A DNA stretch of 64,000 nucleotides, from assembly GCF_003668555.1 (NCBI RefSeq), contig NZ_RCWN01000001.1, forward strand, positions 2,517,501 through 2,581,500. Reading direction: 5' to 3'. The position numbers and the translations under genes are program-made. The DNA is from Notoacmeibacter ruber (GTDB taxonomy: Bacteria > Pseudomonadota > Alphaproteobacteria > Rhizobiales > Rhizobiaceae). This document shows positions 51,960 to 60,092 of this stretch, piece after piece; positions within the stretch are counted from its first letter, which is position 1; the number at the start of each line of letters is the position of its first letter. A model generated the notes under the pieces. The model saw nothing but the letters and a program-made list of their open reading frames with translations, ran no database searches and was not told the origin of the DNA.

Positions 51960-52685
51960 TCACAGACGGGAAAACGCACCACGTACGCGGCCGACGATGC
52001 GGAGGTCGGGAAGATCGTGCTTTGCGACATGGTGGTCGACGTAACCGGCCGCCGCATTATCGCTCTTTAAAAGAACGCTTCCATCGCGCTGGATCTGGAG
52101 CCGTTTGACCATAACCGCATCGCCGTAAACCACGGCATAGAGCGCGTCCGCTTTCACCTCGTCGATCGATGTGTCGATCACGACCTTGTCGCCATCGGCC
52201 AGGGTCGGGCGCATGCTATCACCTTCGATATCGAGAAGCCTTGCGAAACTTGGATTAATGCCCATCGAACGGAGGAATGCGGCTTCGAATGCGATGTAGC
52301 CGGCGACCGCATCATCTTGCGTTTCCGGGATCAGGCCGCCGCCGGCAGATGCGCGCGCTTCCATGGTCGGGACGAGAACCAGTGCATCCTTCTCGATATC
52401 CTGCGCGTTCGGCAGCTGCAGCATCGGCAGATCTCCACGTTCCCGTTGCGTTCTCCCTGCACCATGACTCAGAACTGACGCGGAGTCACGCGGACCTTCG
52501 CCGGTGGCGAGCCAAGCTAGCGAGACGCCCGTTGTGCTTGCAATCTGGATGACCTTATCCAGCCCAGGCGTTCCGCCGGCGAGATATTGCCGAAGGCTTG
52601 TTTCGCCAATTCCGCATCTTCGTGCGAATCCATTCCGGCTTTCTTCGCCGATTAACGCGCGAAGTCTGTCCGCAAACGTCTCCAT
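51960..52685 (-). CDS. Phage repressor of the LexA/CI S24-peptidase type
   Basis: Lysogeny repressor of 241 residues. The N-terminal helix-turn-helix (about 1-65) contains RNGFARRCGIGETSLRQYLA. The C-terminal S24 self-cleaving domain has catalytic Ser157 (EGDSMRPTL) and Lys194 (AVMVKRLQ), with a possible cleavage point in the EARASAGGG linker. This differs from the Mu Repc protein, which is not an S24 peptidase, and predicts RecA-dependent (SOS) induction. ATG 52685 is chosen: the six extra codons of the longer frame (to 52703) fall inside an operator-like palindrome. It is divergent from the early operon. Confidence 0.9.
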   Translation of the reverse strand: METFADRLRALIGEESRNGFARRCGIGETSLRQYLAGGTPGLDKVIQIASTTGVSLAWLATGEGPRDSASVLSHGAGRTQRERGDLPMLQLPNAQDIEKDALVLVPTMEARASAGGGLIPETQDDAVAGYIAFEAAFLRSMGINPSFARLLDIEGDSMRPTLADGDKVVIDTSIDEVKADALYAVVYGDAVMVKRLQIQRDGSVLLKSDNAAAGYVDHHVAKHDLPDLRIVGRVRGAFSRL

Positions 52686-52689
52686 TTGA

Positions 52690-52712
52690 AACTCCGAAAC
52701 CAATTCGGAGTT
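52690..52712. promoter_or_regulatory. Phage operator palindrome next to the repressor start
   Basis: AACTCCGAA-ACCAA-TTCGGAGTT: perfect 9-base arms and a 5-base spacer, 4 bases upstream of the repressor ATG. A third copy of the same 9-mer, AACTCCGAA, is at 52793-52801 in the same divergent region. This is the pattern expected of repressor operators that also give autoregulation. Confidence 0.8.
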
Positions 52713-52792
52713 CTAGAGGCTGCAATTCTATCAAGAATCTACCATTAAAAACATAATGATAGGCTTGATGAACGCAATATAGCGCCTCTGCG

Positions 52793-52801
52793 AACTCCGA
52801 A
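52793..52801. promoter_or_regulatory. Operator half-site in the early promoter region
   Basis: AACTCCGAA repeats the arm of the 52690-52712 palindrome exactly, about 120 bases before the Ner gene. The AT-rich stretch that follows (52802-52850) probably contains the early rightward promoter. Confidence 0.6.
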
Positions 52802-52921
52802 ATACGAAAATTGCTTAATTGCGCTTGATTGGTTCGCGCTATTATGCAAATCTCCGTATCACCAAACGTTACACACACCCCCAAAAAAGCCGGCGGGCGG
52901 CCGGTGCATTGAGGAGCTCTC

Positions 52922-53245
52922 ATGACAGCGGAAGAACAACGGCCACCATCGGAATGGAATCGCCATTCGATCAAAACCGAAGTCCATCGGCGCGGCATGT
53001 CTCTTTCCGGAATAGCGCGCGACGCCGGACTAGCGGAGAGCGCCTGTCGGCTCGCGCTGATGGGCATGAACCGTAAGGGTGCCGACGCGATCGCCGAAGC
53101 CCTCGAAATTCCGTTCGACACGCTCTTTCCGAAGGACATGTTCGTCCGCTCGCGTTCGAGCCACAGCAAACCTAACAGCAAGGCCTCCAAAAAGTCTCGC
53201 CAAAAAGGCAGCGGCATCGCTGGCGACGGAGAGGCAGCGGCGTGA
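52922..53245 (+). CDS. ner: Ner/Nlp-type transcriptional regulator
   Basis: Small DNA-binding protein of 107 residues. The first 75 residues match the Mu Ner family: WNRHSIKTEVHRRGMSLSGI, then ARDAGLAESACRLALMGMN and IAEALEIPFDTLFP. Ner down-regulates both repressor and early transcription during lytic growth. The C-terminal 30 residues are basic and Ser/Lys-rich. TGAGGAG lies 8 bases upstream of ATG 52922. It is the first gene of the rightward early operon, as in Mu. Confidence 0.92.
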   Translation: MTAEEQRPPSEWNRHSIKTEVHRRGMSLSGIARDAGLAESACRLALMGMNRKGADAIAEALEIPFDTLFPKDMFVRSRSSHSKPNSKASKKSRQKGSGIAGDGEAAA

Positions 53246-53291
53246 GCATCCGGCCAGCGTTAACCAAGACCGCTTCCTCGAGGTCGCCGAG

Positions 53292-53534
53292 ATGACCGCC
53301 GGCGAGTTCATTGCAGCCTGTGCCAGCTTTGCCCGCTGTCATCCCAGCGCAGTGCTCGACATGCCGGCCCCTGAACTCGCTATCGATCCGCGCGCCAGTG
53401 CTCATCATGTCCGCTCAACTGTGCTGGCGGCACGCCAGCGGATGAAAACCACTGCCAAGCTCGCACTTCGGCAGCAGGCCAGCGATCCGACCGATCTCTT
53501 TACACACACGACCGAAGGACAACTTCACGCATGA
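53292..53534 (+). CDS. Small phage early protein of unknown function
   Basis: 80-residue product from ATG 53292; the frame is open further left but overlaps ner. It is helical with no recognised family (AGEFIAACASFARCHPSAVL, then HHVRSTVLAARQRM). Its ATGA overlap with the ParB-like gene (53531) shows it is a real operon member. The ribosome-binding site is weak, and a non-ATG start further upstream is possible. Confidence 0.6.
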   Translation: MTAGEFIAACASFARCHPSAVLDMPAPELAIDPRASAHHVRSTVLAARQRMKTTAKLALRQQASDPTDLFTHTTEGQLHA

Positions 53535-54391
53535 CAGCCATCACTCTCATTAGCATCGAAAAGGTTGACAGCGGAGATCGCCTTCGCGCTCTCGACCCCG
53601 ACTGGGTGCAACTGCTCGCCGAAGACATCGAGCAAGACGGCATGACGCAGCCGATCCGCGTCGTCGAACGCGGCGACGGATATCGTTTGATCGATGGTGC
53701 GCGCCGTCTTGCCGCTCACATCGCTCTCGAACGTACCGAAATCGAAGCACGTATCGAGCCGAGCAAAGCCCTTGCCGACGACGCCGCAATCCGCCTCGCC
53801 GAGATCAAGGGCAATTTGCTGCGCGGCGAACTGACGGCGCTGGATCATGCGGTCTATGTGGCGGCGTGGTGCGATCTCTATCAGGGCGTCCACGGCAAGG
53901 CCAAGCGTGGTCGGAGGCCGAATGATGGCTCGTTCACCGGCTCCGATGACGCGCTGGAGGAAATGAGTGCCAAGTTGGCACTTAATTGGACCGAGGCCGC
54001 ACAGAACACCTTGAACATCAGCCGACGCGGCATTTTCCGATCGCTCAAGATCGTCGATATCGATATCAACGTCCGCAAGCGCATCGCCCTGCATCCCGCC
54101 TCGAAGGTGCAGCGAGAATTGCTGCTACTCGCCGATCTCACTCCAGTCCGCCAGAACGCCGTCGCCGATATTCTGATGGCTGACGAGCCTCAAGCCGTCA
54201 CGGTCAATGAAGCGATCGCACTGCTCGACTACGCACCTGCCGCCGTGCCGGTCCCGGCCTATGAGCGGATCTCCGAACGTTTTTCGCGGTTGAAGCCTAA
54301 AGAGCAAGAGAAGTTCTTCGAGCTTCATGCCGAGCGGATTGAAGCCTGGATGGCCGAGCGGACCGCGTCGCGCCGGACAAAGGCGGCCTGA
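53531..54391 (+). CDS. ParB-like (ParB/Srx N-terminal fold) phage protein
   Basis: 286-residue protein with an N-terminal ParB/sulfiredoxin domain (about 1-95: ISIEKVDSGDRLRALDPDWV, GMTQPIRVVE, YRLIDGARRLAAHIAL and EIKGNLLRGELTALD). The GARR box is where CTP is bound in ParB proteins. The middle region has a likely helix-turn-helix (LNWTEAAQNTLNISRRGIFR). ParB-like genes occur at this place in Mu-like phages of Alphaproteobacteria such as RcapMu. No parA or parS is seen nearby, so a role in transcription or phage DNA handling is more likely than partition. Confidence 0.88.
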   Translation: MTAITLISIEKVDSGDRLRALDPDWVQLLAEDIEQDGMTQPIRVVERGDGYRLIDGARRLAAHIALERTEIEARIEPSKALADDAAIRLAEIKGNLLRGELTALDHAVYVAAWCDLYQGVHGKAKRGRRPNDGSFTGSDDALEEMSAKLALNWTEAAQNTLNISRRGIFRSLKIVDIDINVRKRIALHPASKVQRELLLLADLTPVRQNAVADILMADEPQAVTVNEAIALLDYAPAAVPVPAYERISERFSRLKPKEQEKFFELHAERIEAWMAERTASRRTKAA

Positions 54392-54393
54392 AC

Positions 54394-54888
54394 ATGACGC
54401 GCCGCGACCTCCTCACTCCCGACCTCTTCGACTGGCAGCCCCCCGAACCTTCGGTTGGCTACAGCGAAGACGTTACCGGCAAGGGAACGCTCGACCTCAG
54501 GATCGCACGTATCCTAAGCCGCGCCCTGGAGGAAGTGCGGGATGAACGCGGACTTTCGCGCGGCGAGGTCGCTTCAAAAATCGGAGACTATCTCGATCGC
54601 GTCATCACTAAGCAGGCGGTCGATGACTGGACGAGCGCCGCGAAACCGGACCGCCGTATCCGCCTCGATGAATTCGCGGCGCTGATCGCGGTCACAGGCA
54701 AATACGAGCTGCTCGGCCTTCTTCCCGAGATGTTCGGTTTCGCGGTCGTCTCGGATCGCTACTGCGAGATCATCCGCAATCACGAAATGAACGAGCAGAG
54801 AAAGAAGATTGCGGATTATCAGATGCAACTCGATGCGCAGATTGCGGCCTCCGATGCGCGCCTTCGCGGGAAAGGCGGACGGCGATGA
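54394..54888 (+). CDS. Phage early protein with regulator-like fold, unknown function
   Basis: 164-residue protein. Residues about 30-85 (RIARILSRALEEVRDERGLS, then REVASKIGDYLDRVIT-like sequence) resemble a helix-turn-helix of the Cro/C1 type. The C-terminal 45 residues form a charged coiled coil (EMNEQRKKIADYQMQLDAQI). It starts 2 bases after the ParB-like stop and overlaps muA by 4 bases (ATGA). This gene regularly precedes the transposase in alphaproteobacterial Mu-like phages; it may modulate transposition. No firm family is recognised. Confidence 0.75.
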   Translation: MTRRDLLTPDLFDWQPPEPSVGYSEDVTGKGTLDLRIARILSRALEEVRDERGLSRGEVASKIGDYLDRVITKQAVDDWTSAAKPDRRIRLDEFAALIAVTGKYELLGLLPEMFGFAVVSDRYCEIIRNHEMNEQRKKIADYQMQLDAQIAASDARLRGKGGRR

Positions 54889-57050
54889 AGGAATGGCTGA
54901 CCGCGCGAGAATTGGCGGGAGAAAACCTGTCAGAAATACCGTCTACAGAAAGGGCGGTTCAATTGCTCGCCGACCGCGAAGGCTGGAACGAAAACCCCGC
55001 CTATGCGCGGCGCCGTTCCGGCCGTGGCGGCGGTATGGAGTATCACTACCGCATCCTGCCGACCTTGGCTCGCGTCGCTTATGAGCAGCGCTATCGGCGG
55101 GTCGGTGCCGAACCCGTTCAGGCCGACAATGACGAACCGGCACAGGAGGCTCTATCCGCCGCCGCGGCCAAAGAAGGCGCTGCGCGACTTGCTATCACCA
55201 ACGCTTTCGAAAACTTCAAAGCCGGCTCGACACTTCGTCAGACAGCTGCTCTCCAGATCTTCTGCGACAAGTTCAATGCCCGCTCCCTTCATGTCGAAGA
55301 CTGGGTGGTCGAGATCGTGCCACGCCTATCGAAGCGGTCTCTGGCGCGATGGCTGTCGAAGAAAAAGAGCGGCGCAACGCTCGGCGTCGACCGCAGCGCC
55401 GCGCGTAAGGGCAGCGGCACACTCGACATTGCCGAAGACGGCCGCGTTCGGGATTTCATCATCGGACTCATTGCTCATCAGCCGCATTTGTCGGCTCATC
55501 ACGTCAGAACGCAGATCAGGGCCGAGTTCGGCGATGGTTTGAAGGTGCTTCGAAGAGGCGTTGAAACGCGCGTGACCGTGCCGCCGATCCGCTCAATTCA
55601 GCGCTTCATTGCCACTTTGAAGGAAGAGAACGCCGTCGTTCTCACCAAGTTGATCAATCCGGATGCGTTCCGCTCACACATGAAGCTGCGCGGCACTGGA
55701 ACGCTACGGCATATCGGGCAACCAAACGAACTTTGGCAGATCGATGCATCGCCCGTCGATGCGCTCTGCACGGATGGACGGCACTCGATCTATGCCTGCA
55801 TCGATATCGCCACACGGCGCGTCATCATCCTCATGTCGCGAACGCCGAAAGCGTCTGCGGTTGGCCTTCTGATCCGCAAGGCCATCCTGGAATGGGGCGT
55901 ACCGACCGAAATCAAGATCGACAATGGTTCGGACTTCAAGGCGCGGGCCACGCAACGCCTCTTTGCGTCACTCGGCATCGATGTCGCTTATTCCGATGCC
56001 TACAGCCCCGAGCAAAAGGGTCATGTCGAACGCGTCATCAAGACGTTCCAGCACGATGCTGTCGCGCTCGTGCCCGGCTTCGTCGGACATAATGTCACCG
56101 ACCGGAAGGCCATCGAGAGCCGGAAGAGTTTTGCCAAGCGTCTCGGTGAAGATGATGCGCAGACATTCGCCGTCCAAATGGATGGCGCTCAGATGCAGGC
56201 TGTTTTCGACGAATGGGCGCGTCTTCACTATCAGCACAAGCCTCATAGTGGCCTGAAGGGCCGAACGCCATTCGAAGTCGCGGCCACCTCTAATCATACG
56301 ATCCGATCCGTCGACGCACGCGCGCTCGACATGCTCCTCGCTCCGGTGCCGGATGGTGGCTACCGGACTGTCACCGCTACGGGCGTCCGCGTCGCTAATT
56401 TTCACTACCTCAACGGCGAAATCCTGCCCGGAAAACGCGTCTTCGTCCGGCAGGACCCCAACGATATGGGCCGCATCTTCCTCTTCGATAATGAAGAAGG
56501 CGAATTTCTCGGCGAGGCGCTCAACGCCGAACTGGCAGGCCTTCCTCCGGAAGCCTTTGTCGCGGCCGAGAAGGCCAAACAGGCCGAGTTGCTGAAGGAC
56601 ATGTCCGCCGAGATCGATCGGCAACGTCGCGCTTTCCGGAAAGGTCCGGCACTCATCGAACGCGCCCGCGACGTCTGGCTGCGCGATCAGCCGAACGTCA
56701 CGCCTTTGCCGCGACCCAGCGTCGAACACCGGACCGCCGAGATCGAGGCGGCGCTTGAAGCGAGTGAAGGGCCGAAAGCTCCTCAAAGCAAGCTCAGTGA
56801 TCAGATCAAGGCCATGCGTGAGACGCTGGCGAAGGAAGCGGCCGAAACGCCAGAGCCGACCGCGAAGGTCACCACACTCAACACCCGCAACACCCGTTTT
56901 CGGCGCGCCCGGGACCTGGAAGCGCGCATGGCCGCTGGCGAAACGCTGTCCAACGAGGATGCGCTTTGGCTCGGCGGCTACCGCGAGGACCCGGAATATC
57001 GGGCCATGGCGGACATGAAGGAAGTTTTCGGGGACCGGATGAAAGTCTGA
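54885..57050 (+). CDS. muA: Mu-type phage transposase A
   Basis: DDE transposase of 721 residues that pairs the phage ends and joins them to target DNA. The N-terminal winged-helix domain (WLTARELAGENLSEIPSTER) is followed by end-binding domains, then the RNase H-like core with the full triad Asp287 (WQIDASPVD), Asp346 (KIDNGSDFK) and Glu382 (KGHVERVIKTF), spacing D-35-E. The beta-barrel domain (FHYLNGEILPGKRVFVRQDP) and the C-terminal region that contacts MuB and ClpX follow. Length and all motifs are intact, so the phage is potentially active. The start overlaps the preceding gene by 4 bases. Confidence 0.95.
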   Translation: MKEWLTARELAGENLSEIPSTERAVQLLADREGWNENPAYARRRSGRGGGMEYHYRILPTLARVAYEQRYRRVGAEPVQADNDEPAQEALSAAAAKEGAARLAITNAFENFKAGSTLRQTAALQIFCDKFNARSLHVEDWVVEIVPRLSKRSLARWLSKKKSGATLGVDRSAARKGSGTLDIAEDGRVRDFIIGLIAHQPHLSAHHVRTQIRAEFGDGLKVLRRGVETRVTVPPIRSIQRFIATLKEENAVVLTKLINPDAFRSHMKLRGTGTLRHIGQPNELWQIDASPVDALCTDGRHSIYACIDIATRRVIILMSRTPKASAVGLLIRKAILEWGVPTEIKIDNGSDFKARATQRLFASLGIDVAYSDAYSPEQKGHVERVIKTFQHDAVALVPGFVGHNVTDRKAIESRKSFAKRLGEDDAQTFAVQMDGAQMQAVFDEWARLHYQHKPHSGLKGRTPFEVAATSNHTIRSVDARALDMLLAPVPDGGYRTVTATGVRVANFHYLNGEILPGKRVFVRQDPNDMGRIFLFDNEEGEFLGEALNAELAGLPPEAFVAAEKAKQAELLKDMSAEIDRQRRAFRKGPALIERARDVWLRDQPNVTPLPRPSVEHRTAEIEAALEASEGPKAPQSKLSDQIKAMRETLAKEAAETPEPTAKVTTLNTRNTRFRRARDLEARMAAGETLSNEDALWLGGYREDPEYRAMADMKEVFGDRMKV

Positions 57051-57076
57051 GCGTACCGGCGCCCCGCAAAAAAAGA

Positions 57077-57091
57077 CCCGGACGAACCGGG
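57077..57091 (+). promoter_or_regulatory. Small hairpin between muA and muB
   Basis: CCCGG-ACGAA-CCGGG, a 5-bp stem preceded by an A7 run and followed by CCTTCTC, 27 bases after the muA stop. It might reduce readthrough to muB, or be chance. Confidence 0.3.
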
Positions 57092-57119
57092 CCTTCTCAA
57101 AAGTATCGAGGACTGAAGA

Positions 57120-57866
57120 ATGAATGCAGAAACACCATTGGTCAAGGCCACGTCGATCGCGCCGCTCAGCAACGTCGCCGCGATGATGACCCTGATCCAG
57201 ACACTCAGACAAAGGCCACAGATCAGCTCGGGGTTCGGGACGTTCAGCGGACCGTCCGGCTACGGCAAAACCTATGCCGCCCGCTTTGCGCAGAACCGTA
57301 CCGACTGCCTCTACATCGAAGTACGATCGTTCTGGACGCGGAAAACCTTTGCACAGTCGATCCTTGCCGAACTGTCGATCGACAAGCCCCGCGGCACGAT
57401 TGCCGACATGATGGAGCAGATCGCCTATCAGCTCGGGCAAGACCCCGATCGCGTTGTGCTCATCGATGAGGCCGATGTGCTTGTCGACAAGAACATGATC
57501 GAGCTTGCGCGCGACATTCAGGAAATGACGGCAGCTCCGGTCATTCTGATCGGGGAAGAGAAACTGACCGAAAAGCTCAAGCGCTTCGAGCGGATCGACA
57601 ATCGCATTCTCGACCGAGTGCTCGCTCAACCGTCCGACAGCGATGATGCATCCGTTCTGGCGGAGATCATCTGCCCTAAACTGACGGTCTCCGACAAGTT
57701 GCTTACCCATATCGTCGAACGCTGCAAGGGGCGGACGCGCCGCATCGCGAACACCCTTCACAGCGTCGCCGCCAGCGCGCGCCGCGCCGGCCTATCCGAG
57801 ATCTGCATCGACGGCTTCGACGGCACGATCGATACCGGCGAAATTCCCCGGAGGTCAGTACGATGA
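57120..57866 (+). CDS. muB: Mu-type target DNA activator B (AAA+ ATPase)
   Basis: AAA+ ATPase of 248 residues that binds target DNA and delivers it to the transposase. Walker A is GPSGYGKT (residues 44-51) and Walker B VVLIDEADVLV; the sensor region is PVILIGEEKLTEKLKR. Mu MuB is longer (312 residues) because it has an N-terminal appendage; this shorter AAA-only form is common in related phages. It follows muA after 69 bases and overlaps the next gene by 4 bases (ATGA). MuB also gives target immunity. Confidence 0.93.
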   Translation: MNAETPLVKATSIAPLSNVAAMMTLIQTLRQRPQISSGFGTFSGPSGYGKTYAARFAQNRTDCLYIEVRSFWTRKTFAQSILAELSIDKPRGTIADMMEQIAYQLGQDPDRVVLIDEADVLVDKNMIELARDIQEMTAAPVILIGEEKLTEKLKRFERIDNRILDRVLAQPSDSDDASVLAEIICPKLTVSDKLLTHIVERCKGRTRRIANTLHSVAASARRAGLSEICIDGFDGTIDTGEIPRRSVR

Positions 57867-58492
57867 GTGCGGTTCTGGAATTCGGGAGACCGCCCGAAAA
57901 GCCGATTCTGCGCGGCATCGATCATTTCTGGACAGAAATCCGTAAAATCGCGGCCGCAAACGAGGGTTGCTTCACAGTCGTCGAAATCTGGAACACGACG
58001 AACCGGACCGACAGGTCGACCGTCAAGGACTATGTGCACCGCCTCGTCAAAGCAGGCTTCGCAGAAGAAACCGGCGAAGTGAGGGATCTGGCGAACGGCA
58101 AATCGCTGACGCCTGTCTATCGGCTTTTGCGGTCCCCGAAAAAGACGCCCCGCCTTAATCGTGATGGTTCGTTGGCGCTTCAAGGAGCCGGCCAACAAGC
58201 AATGTGGAACGTATTGCGGGGCCCGGAGAGCCGTGCCGGCATCCGCGCTGCCGATCTGGCGCTATGCGCATCGACCGACATCGTGCCGGTCACACAGCAA
58301 ACGGCTTCGAGCTATCTGAAGCGGCTTGGCGCGGTCGGGATCGTCGATCAACTCAGACGAGGCGTCTGGCGGCTCAACCCCAAGCACAATAGCGGGCCGC
58401 TCCCACCACGCATCCTGCGTACACGGATCGTCTACGACCAGAATCGCAAGGCCGCTTTTGCTCCGATCCTCGCAGAGGAGGACGGTCAATGA
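57863..58492 (+). CDS. Phage winged-helix-like protein of unknown function
   Basis: 209-residue protein with two possible winged-helix segments: VVEIWNTTNRTDRSTVKDYV followed by LVKAGFAEETGE (about 40-75), and TQQTASSYLKRLGAVGIVDQ (about 145-165). The two units look like an internal repeat of a small DNA-binding fold. Overlap by 4 bases with both neighbours marks it as an early-operon gene. No specific function can be given. Confidence 0.75.
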   Translation: MSAVLEFGRPPEKPILRGIDHFWTEIRKIAAANEGCFTVVEIWNTTNRTDRSTVKDYVHRLVKAGFAEETGEVRDLANGKSLTPVYRLLRSPKKTPRLNRDGSLALQGAGQQAMWNVLRGPESRAGIRAADLALCASTDIVPVTQQTASSYLKRLGAVGIVDQLRRGVWRLNPKHNSGPLPPRILRTRIVYDQNRKAAFAPILAEEDGQ

Positions 58493-58863
58493 GCCATTCC
58501 GAGAAGATCATGGAGACCTGGTCGTCAGTTCCGCCCGATTGGGTGGCGGAACTCGCCAGGCTGGCCGACGCAAAAGGTTTGGCGGCTACGGCCCGCAGGG
58601 TCGGTTACGGCGCGTCGACGATCAGCCAGGTTCTGTCGAACAGCTATCGGGGAACGCTCGGCAATGTCGAAGAACGCGTTCGCGGCGCCCTGATGGGCGA
58701 AACGGTCCAGTGCCCCGTCCAGGGACCGATGCCGCGAAACATCTGTCTCGATTGGCAGAAGAAGCGATGGGCCCCGACCAGCGCGCATCGGGTGCAGATG
58801 TTCCATGCCTGCCGGGATTGCCCGCTCTCCTACAAAAACAAGAAGGAAGCCACCGATGAGTAA
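58489..58863 (+). CDS. Phage regulator-like protein with helix-turn-helix and four cysteines
   Basis: 124-residue protein. The N-terminal half resembles a transcriptional-regulator helix-turn-helix (GLAATARRVGYGASTISQVL, then GNVEERVRGALMGE). The C-terminal half has four cysteines arranged C-P-x-x-G...I-C...C-R-x-C-P (near residues 79, 89, 111 and 114), which could bind zinc. It overlaps the preceding gene by 4 bases and the next by 8 bases. Proteins with this layout recur in early regions of Mu-like phages but have no assigned role. Confidence 0.75.
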   Translation: MSHSEKIMETWSSVPPDWVAELARLADAKGLAATARRVGYGASTISQVLSNSYRGTLGNVEERVRGALMGETVQCPVQGPMPRNICLDWQKKRWAPTSAHRVQMFHACRDCPLSYKNKKEATDE

Positions 58864-59269
58864 CCGTCAGGTGAACACCTATGTCGGGCGAAGCTATCAA
58901 CTCATTCGCGATGCCAGCGCGCGGGTCGAAGACGTAAGCCGCTCTTTGGCCGAACGATGCACTGCACCTTGCGCGGATCCCGATGGCCAGTTGCAGCTTT
59001 CGGTCCTCACAGCCTCATCCCTCCTGAAACAGGCCGCGTCGGTGCTTCAGGAAAATCAGCCGGCGTCAGCAACTGACCAGGAGCGGGTCGGATCGTCCGA
59101 AGTGATGAAAAGGCTGCTCACTGCCGAAGAGATCATCAAGGAAGCATGGCGCGACGTCGCCCGCCAACGGGCCGGCGAACCTATCCGGCGCGATCCAGCC
59201 GTCACCATCGCCGATGCGATTGGCGAATTGCTGGCAGCGCAAAACATCCAAAGCCAGAGGAGCAAGTAA
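58856..59269 (+). CDS. Small phage early protein, unknown function
   Basis: 137-residue product, start at ATG 58856 behind AGAAGGAAG. The frame is open to 58805 but that lies inside the preceding gene. It is mostly helical (SYQLIRDASARVEDVSRSLA, AEEIIKEAWRDVARQRAGE) with no recognised domain. It ends in TAATG, shared with the next gene. Confidence 0.65.
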   Translation: MSNRQVNTYVGRSYQLIRDASARVEDVSRSLAERCTAPCADPDGQLQLSVLTASSLLKQAASVLQENQPASATDQERVGSSEVMKRLLTAEEIIKEAWRDVARQRAGEPIRRDPAVTIADAIGELLAAQNIQSQRSK

Positions 59270-59526
59270 TGGACCAAACGATCCACGAACTTCGCGACCG
59301 CCTTTCGCGGTTTCGGCAGCGCTTCGATGATCATCGCGGCAACCAGGTGAGCATCAATCCCGATGGCATGGAATTTCTGCTGGACGAACTCACCGGCATG
59401 ATCGGCCTCGCCGACCACGCATTATCCGCAGCCGAGCCGAGCGACTTTCCCGAGAGTGTCTTCGGGACGTTGAAGGCGCGAGGCAGCAACGTTGTCGAGT
59501 TCCGGCCCGGTGGAGTGCGGTCATGA
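59269..59526 (+). CDS. Small phage early protein, unknown function
   Basis: 85-residue product starting at ATG 59269 on the previous stop (TAATG), behind GAGGAGCAAG. Sequence is helical in the first 55 residues (LRDRLSRFRQRFDDHRG, then MEFLLDELTGMIGLADHAL). No family is recognised. The 4-base overlap with the next gene supports it being translated. Confidence 0.65.
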   Translation: MDQTIHELRDRLSRFRQRFDDHRGNQVSINPDGMEFLLDELTGMIGLADHALSAAEPSDFPESVFGTLKARGSNVVEFRPGGVRS

Positions 59527-60092
59527 AGGCTATCCATGTGATCGCCGCGGAAGTCGCGGAGCGACGCGGAATCGATCCAAAGTCGATCATCAATTCGAAC
59601 GAAGGAGCGGCAAAAGCAGCCCGTGACGAGACCGCCTATCTCGCCAAGCGTCTGACGAGGTTTTCGACCGCCGAAGTTGCCGAAGCGCTCAACCGAACGC
59701 CGCCAACGATCTCGGCCGGTCTTGTTCGGGTTCAGGGCTACGTGGAAGCCGATGTCCACTACGCCGTCGAGCTCAAATCATTTCAAACCCAGCTAGAGCC
59801 TATCCTGAAACATCTCGATGTCAGTGATGCGATCGAGGCCAGTCTCGATCTGGCGAACTCGAAGTCACTGGATCGTTTCGAGGTCAGCCTCGACCGGCTC
59901 GAGCGCCTCATCAAGCGCGTCCCGGAGCCGGTTATCCGCACCGCGAGACCTTTGCCGGTCAGTGAGGCGATCGCTCCGGTCGCCCAAGCCTATCGCGCCT
60001 TCAAGAATGCGCAGTTTTCCATCCACGAACGCCGGGCTTTCGACACTCTCGACAAGGCCCTTCAGAACCTATGCGAACAGGAGACAGCCTGA
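59523..60092 (+). CDS. Phage protein with DnaA domain IV-like helix-turn-helix
   Basis: 189-residue protein. Residues about 4-90 follow the layout of the C-terminal DNA-binding domain of DnaA: AAEVAERRGIDPKSIINS, then ARDETAYLAKRLTRFSTAEV, AEALNRTPPTISAGLVRVQ and a final helix. The DnaA signature GRDHTTV is replaced by NRTPPTI, so DnaA-box recognition is not expected. The C-terminal 100 residues are helical with no known family. There is no ATPase domain. Possible roles are binding of phage replication or promoter DNA, or interference with host DnaA; both are inference. It lies between two small genes of the early operon with overlapping stops and starts. Confidence 0.65.
   Translation: MKAIHVIAAEVAERRGIDPKSIINSNEGAAKAARDETAYLAKRLTRFSTAEVAEALNRTPPTISAGLVRVQGYVEADVHYAVELKSFQTQLEPILKHLDVSDAIEASLDLANSKSLDRFEVSLDRLERLIKRVPEPVIRTARPLPVSEAIAPVAQAYRAFKNAQFSIHERRAFDTLDKALQNLCEQETA

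Noticed and set aside
52686..52703. Longer repressor start with six extra codons
   Set aside because: These codons fall inside the 9-bp inverted repeat taken as operator, and ATG 52685 fits the normal N-terminus of the helix-turn-helix.
55968..57761. 597-codon open frame on the minus strand opposite muA and muB
   Set aside because: It is antisense to genes with complete family motifs and overlapping operon junctions. Its translation shows no domain and has the composition expected of a GC-rich shadow frame.
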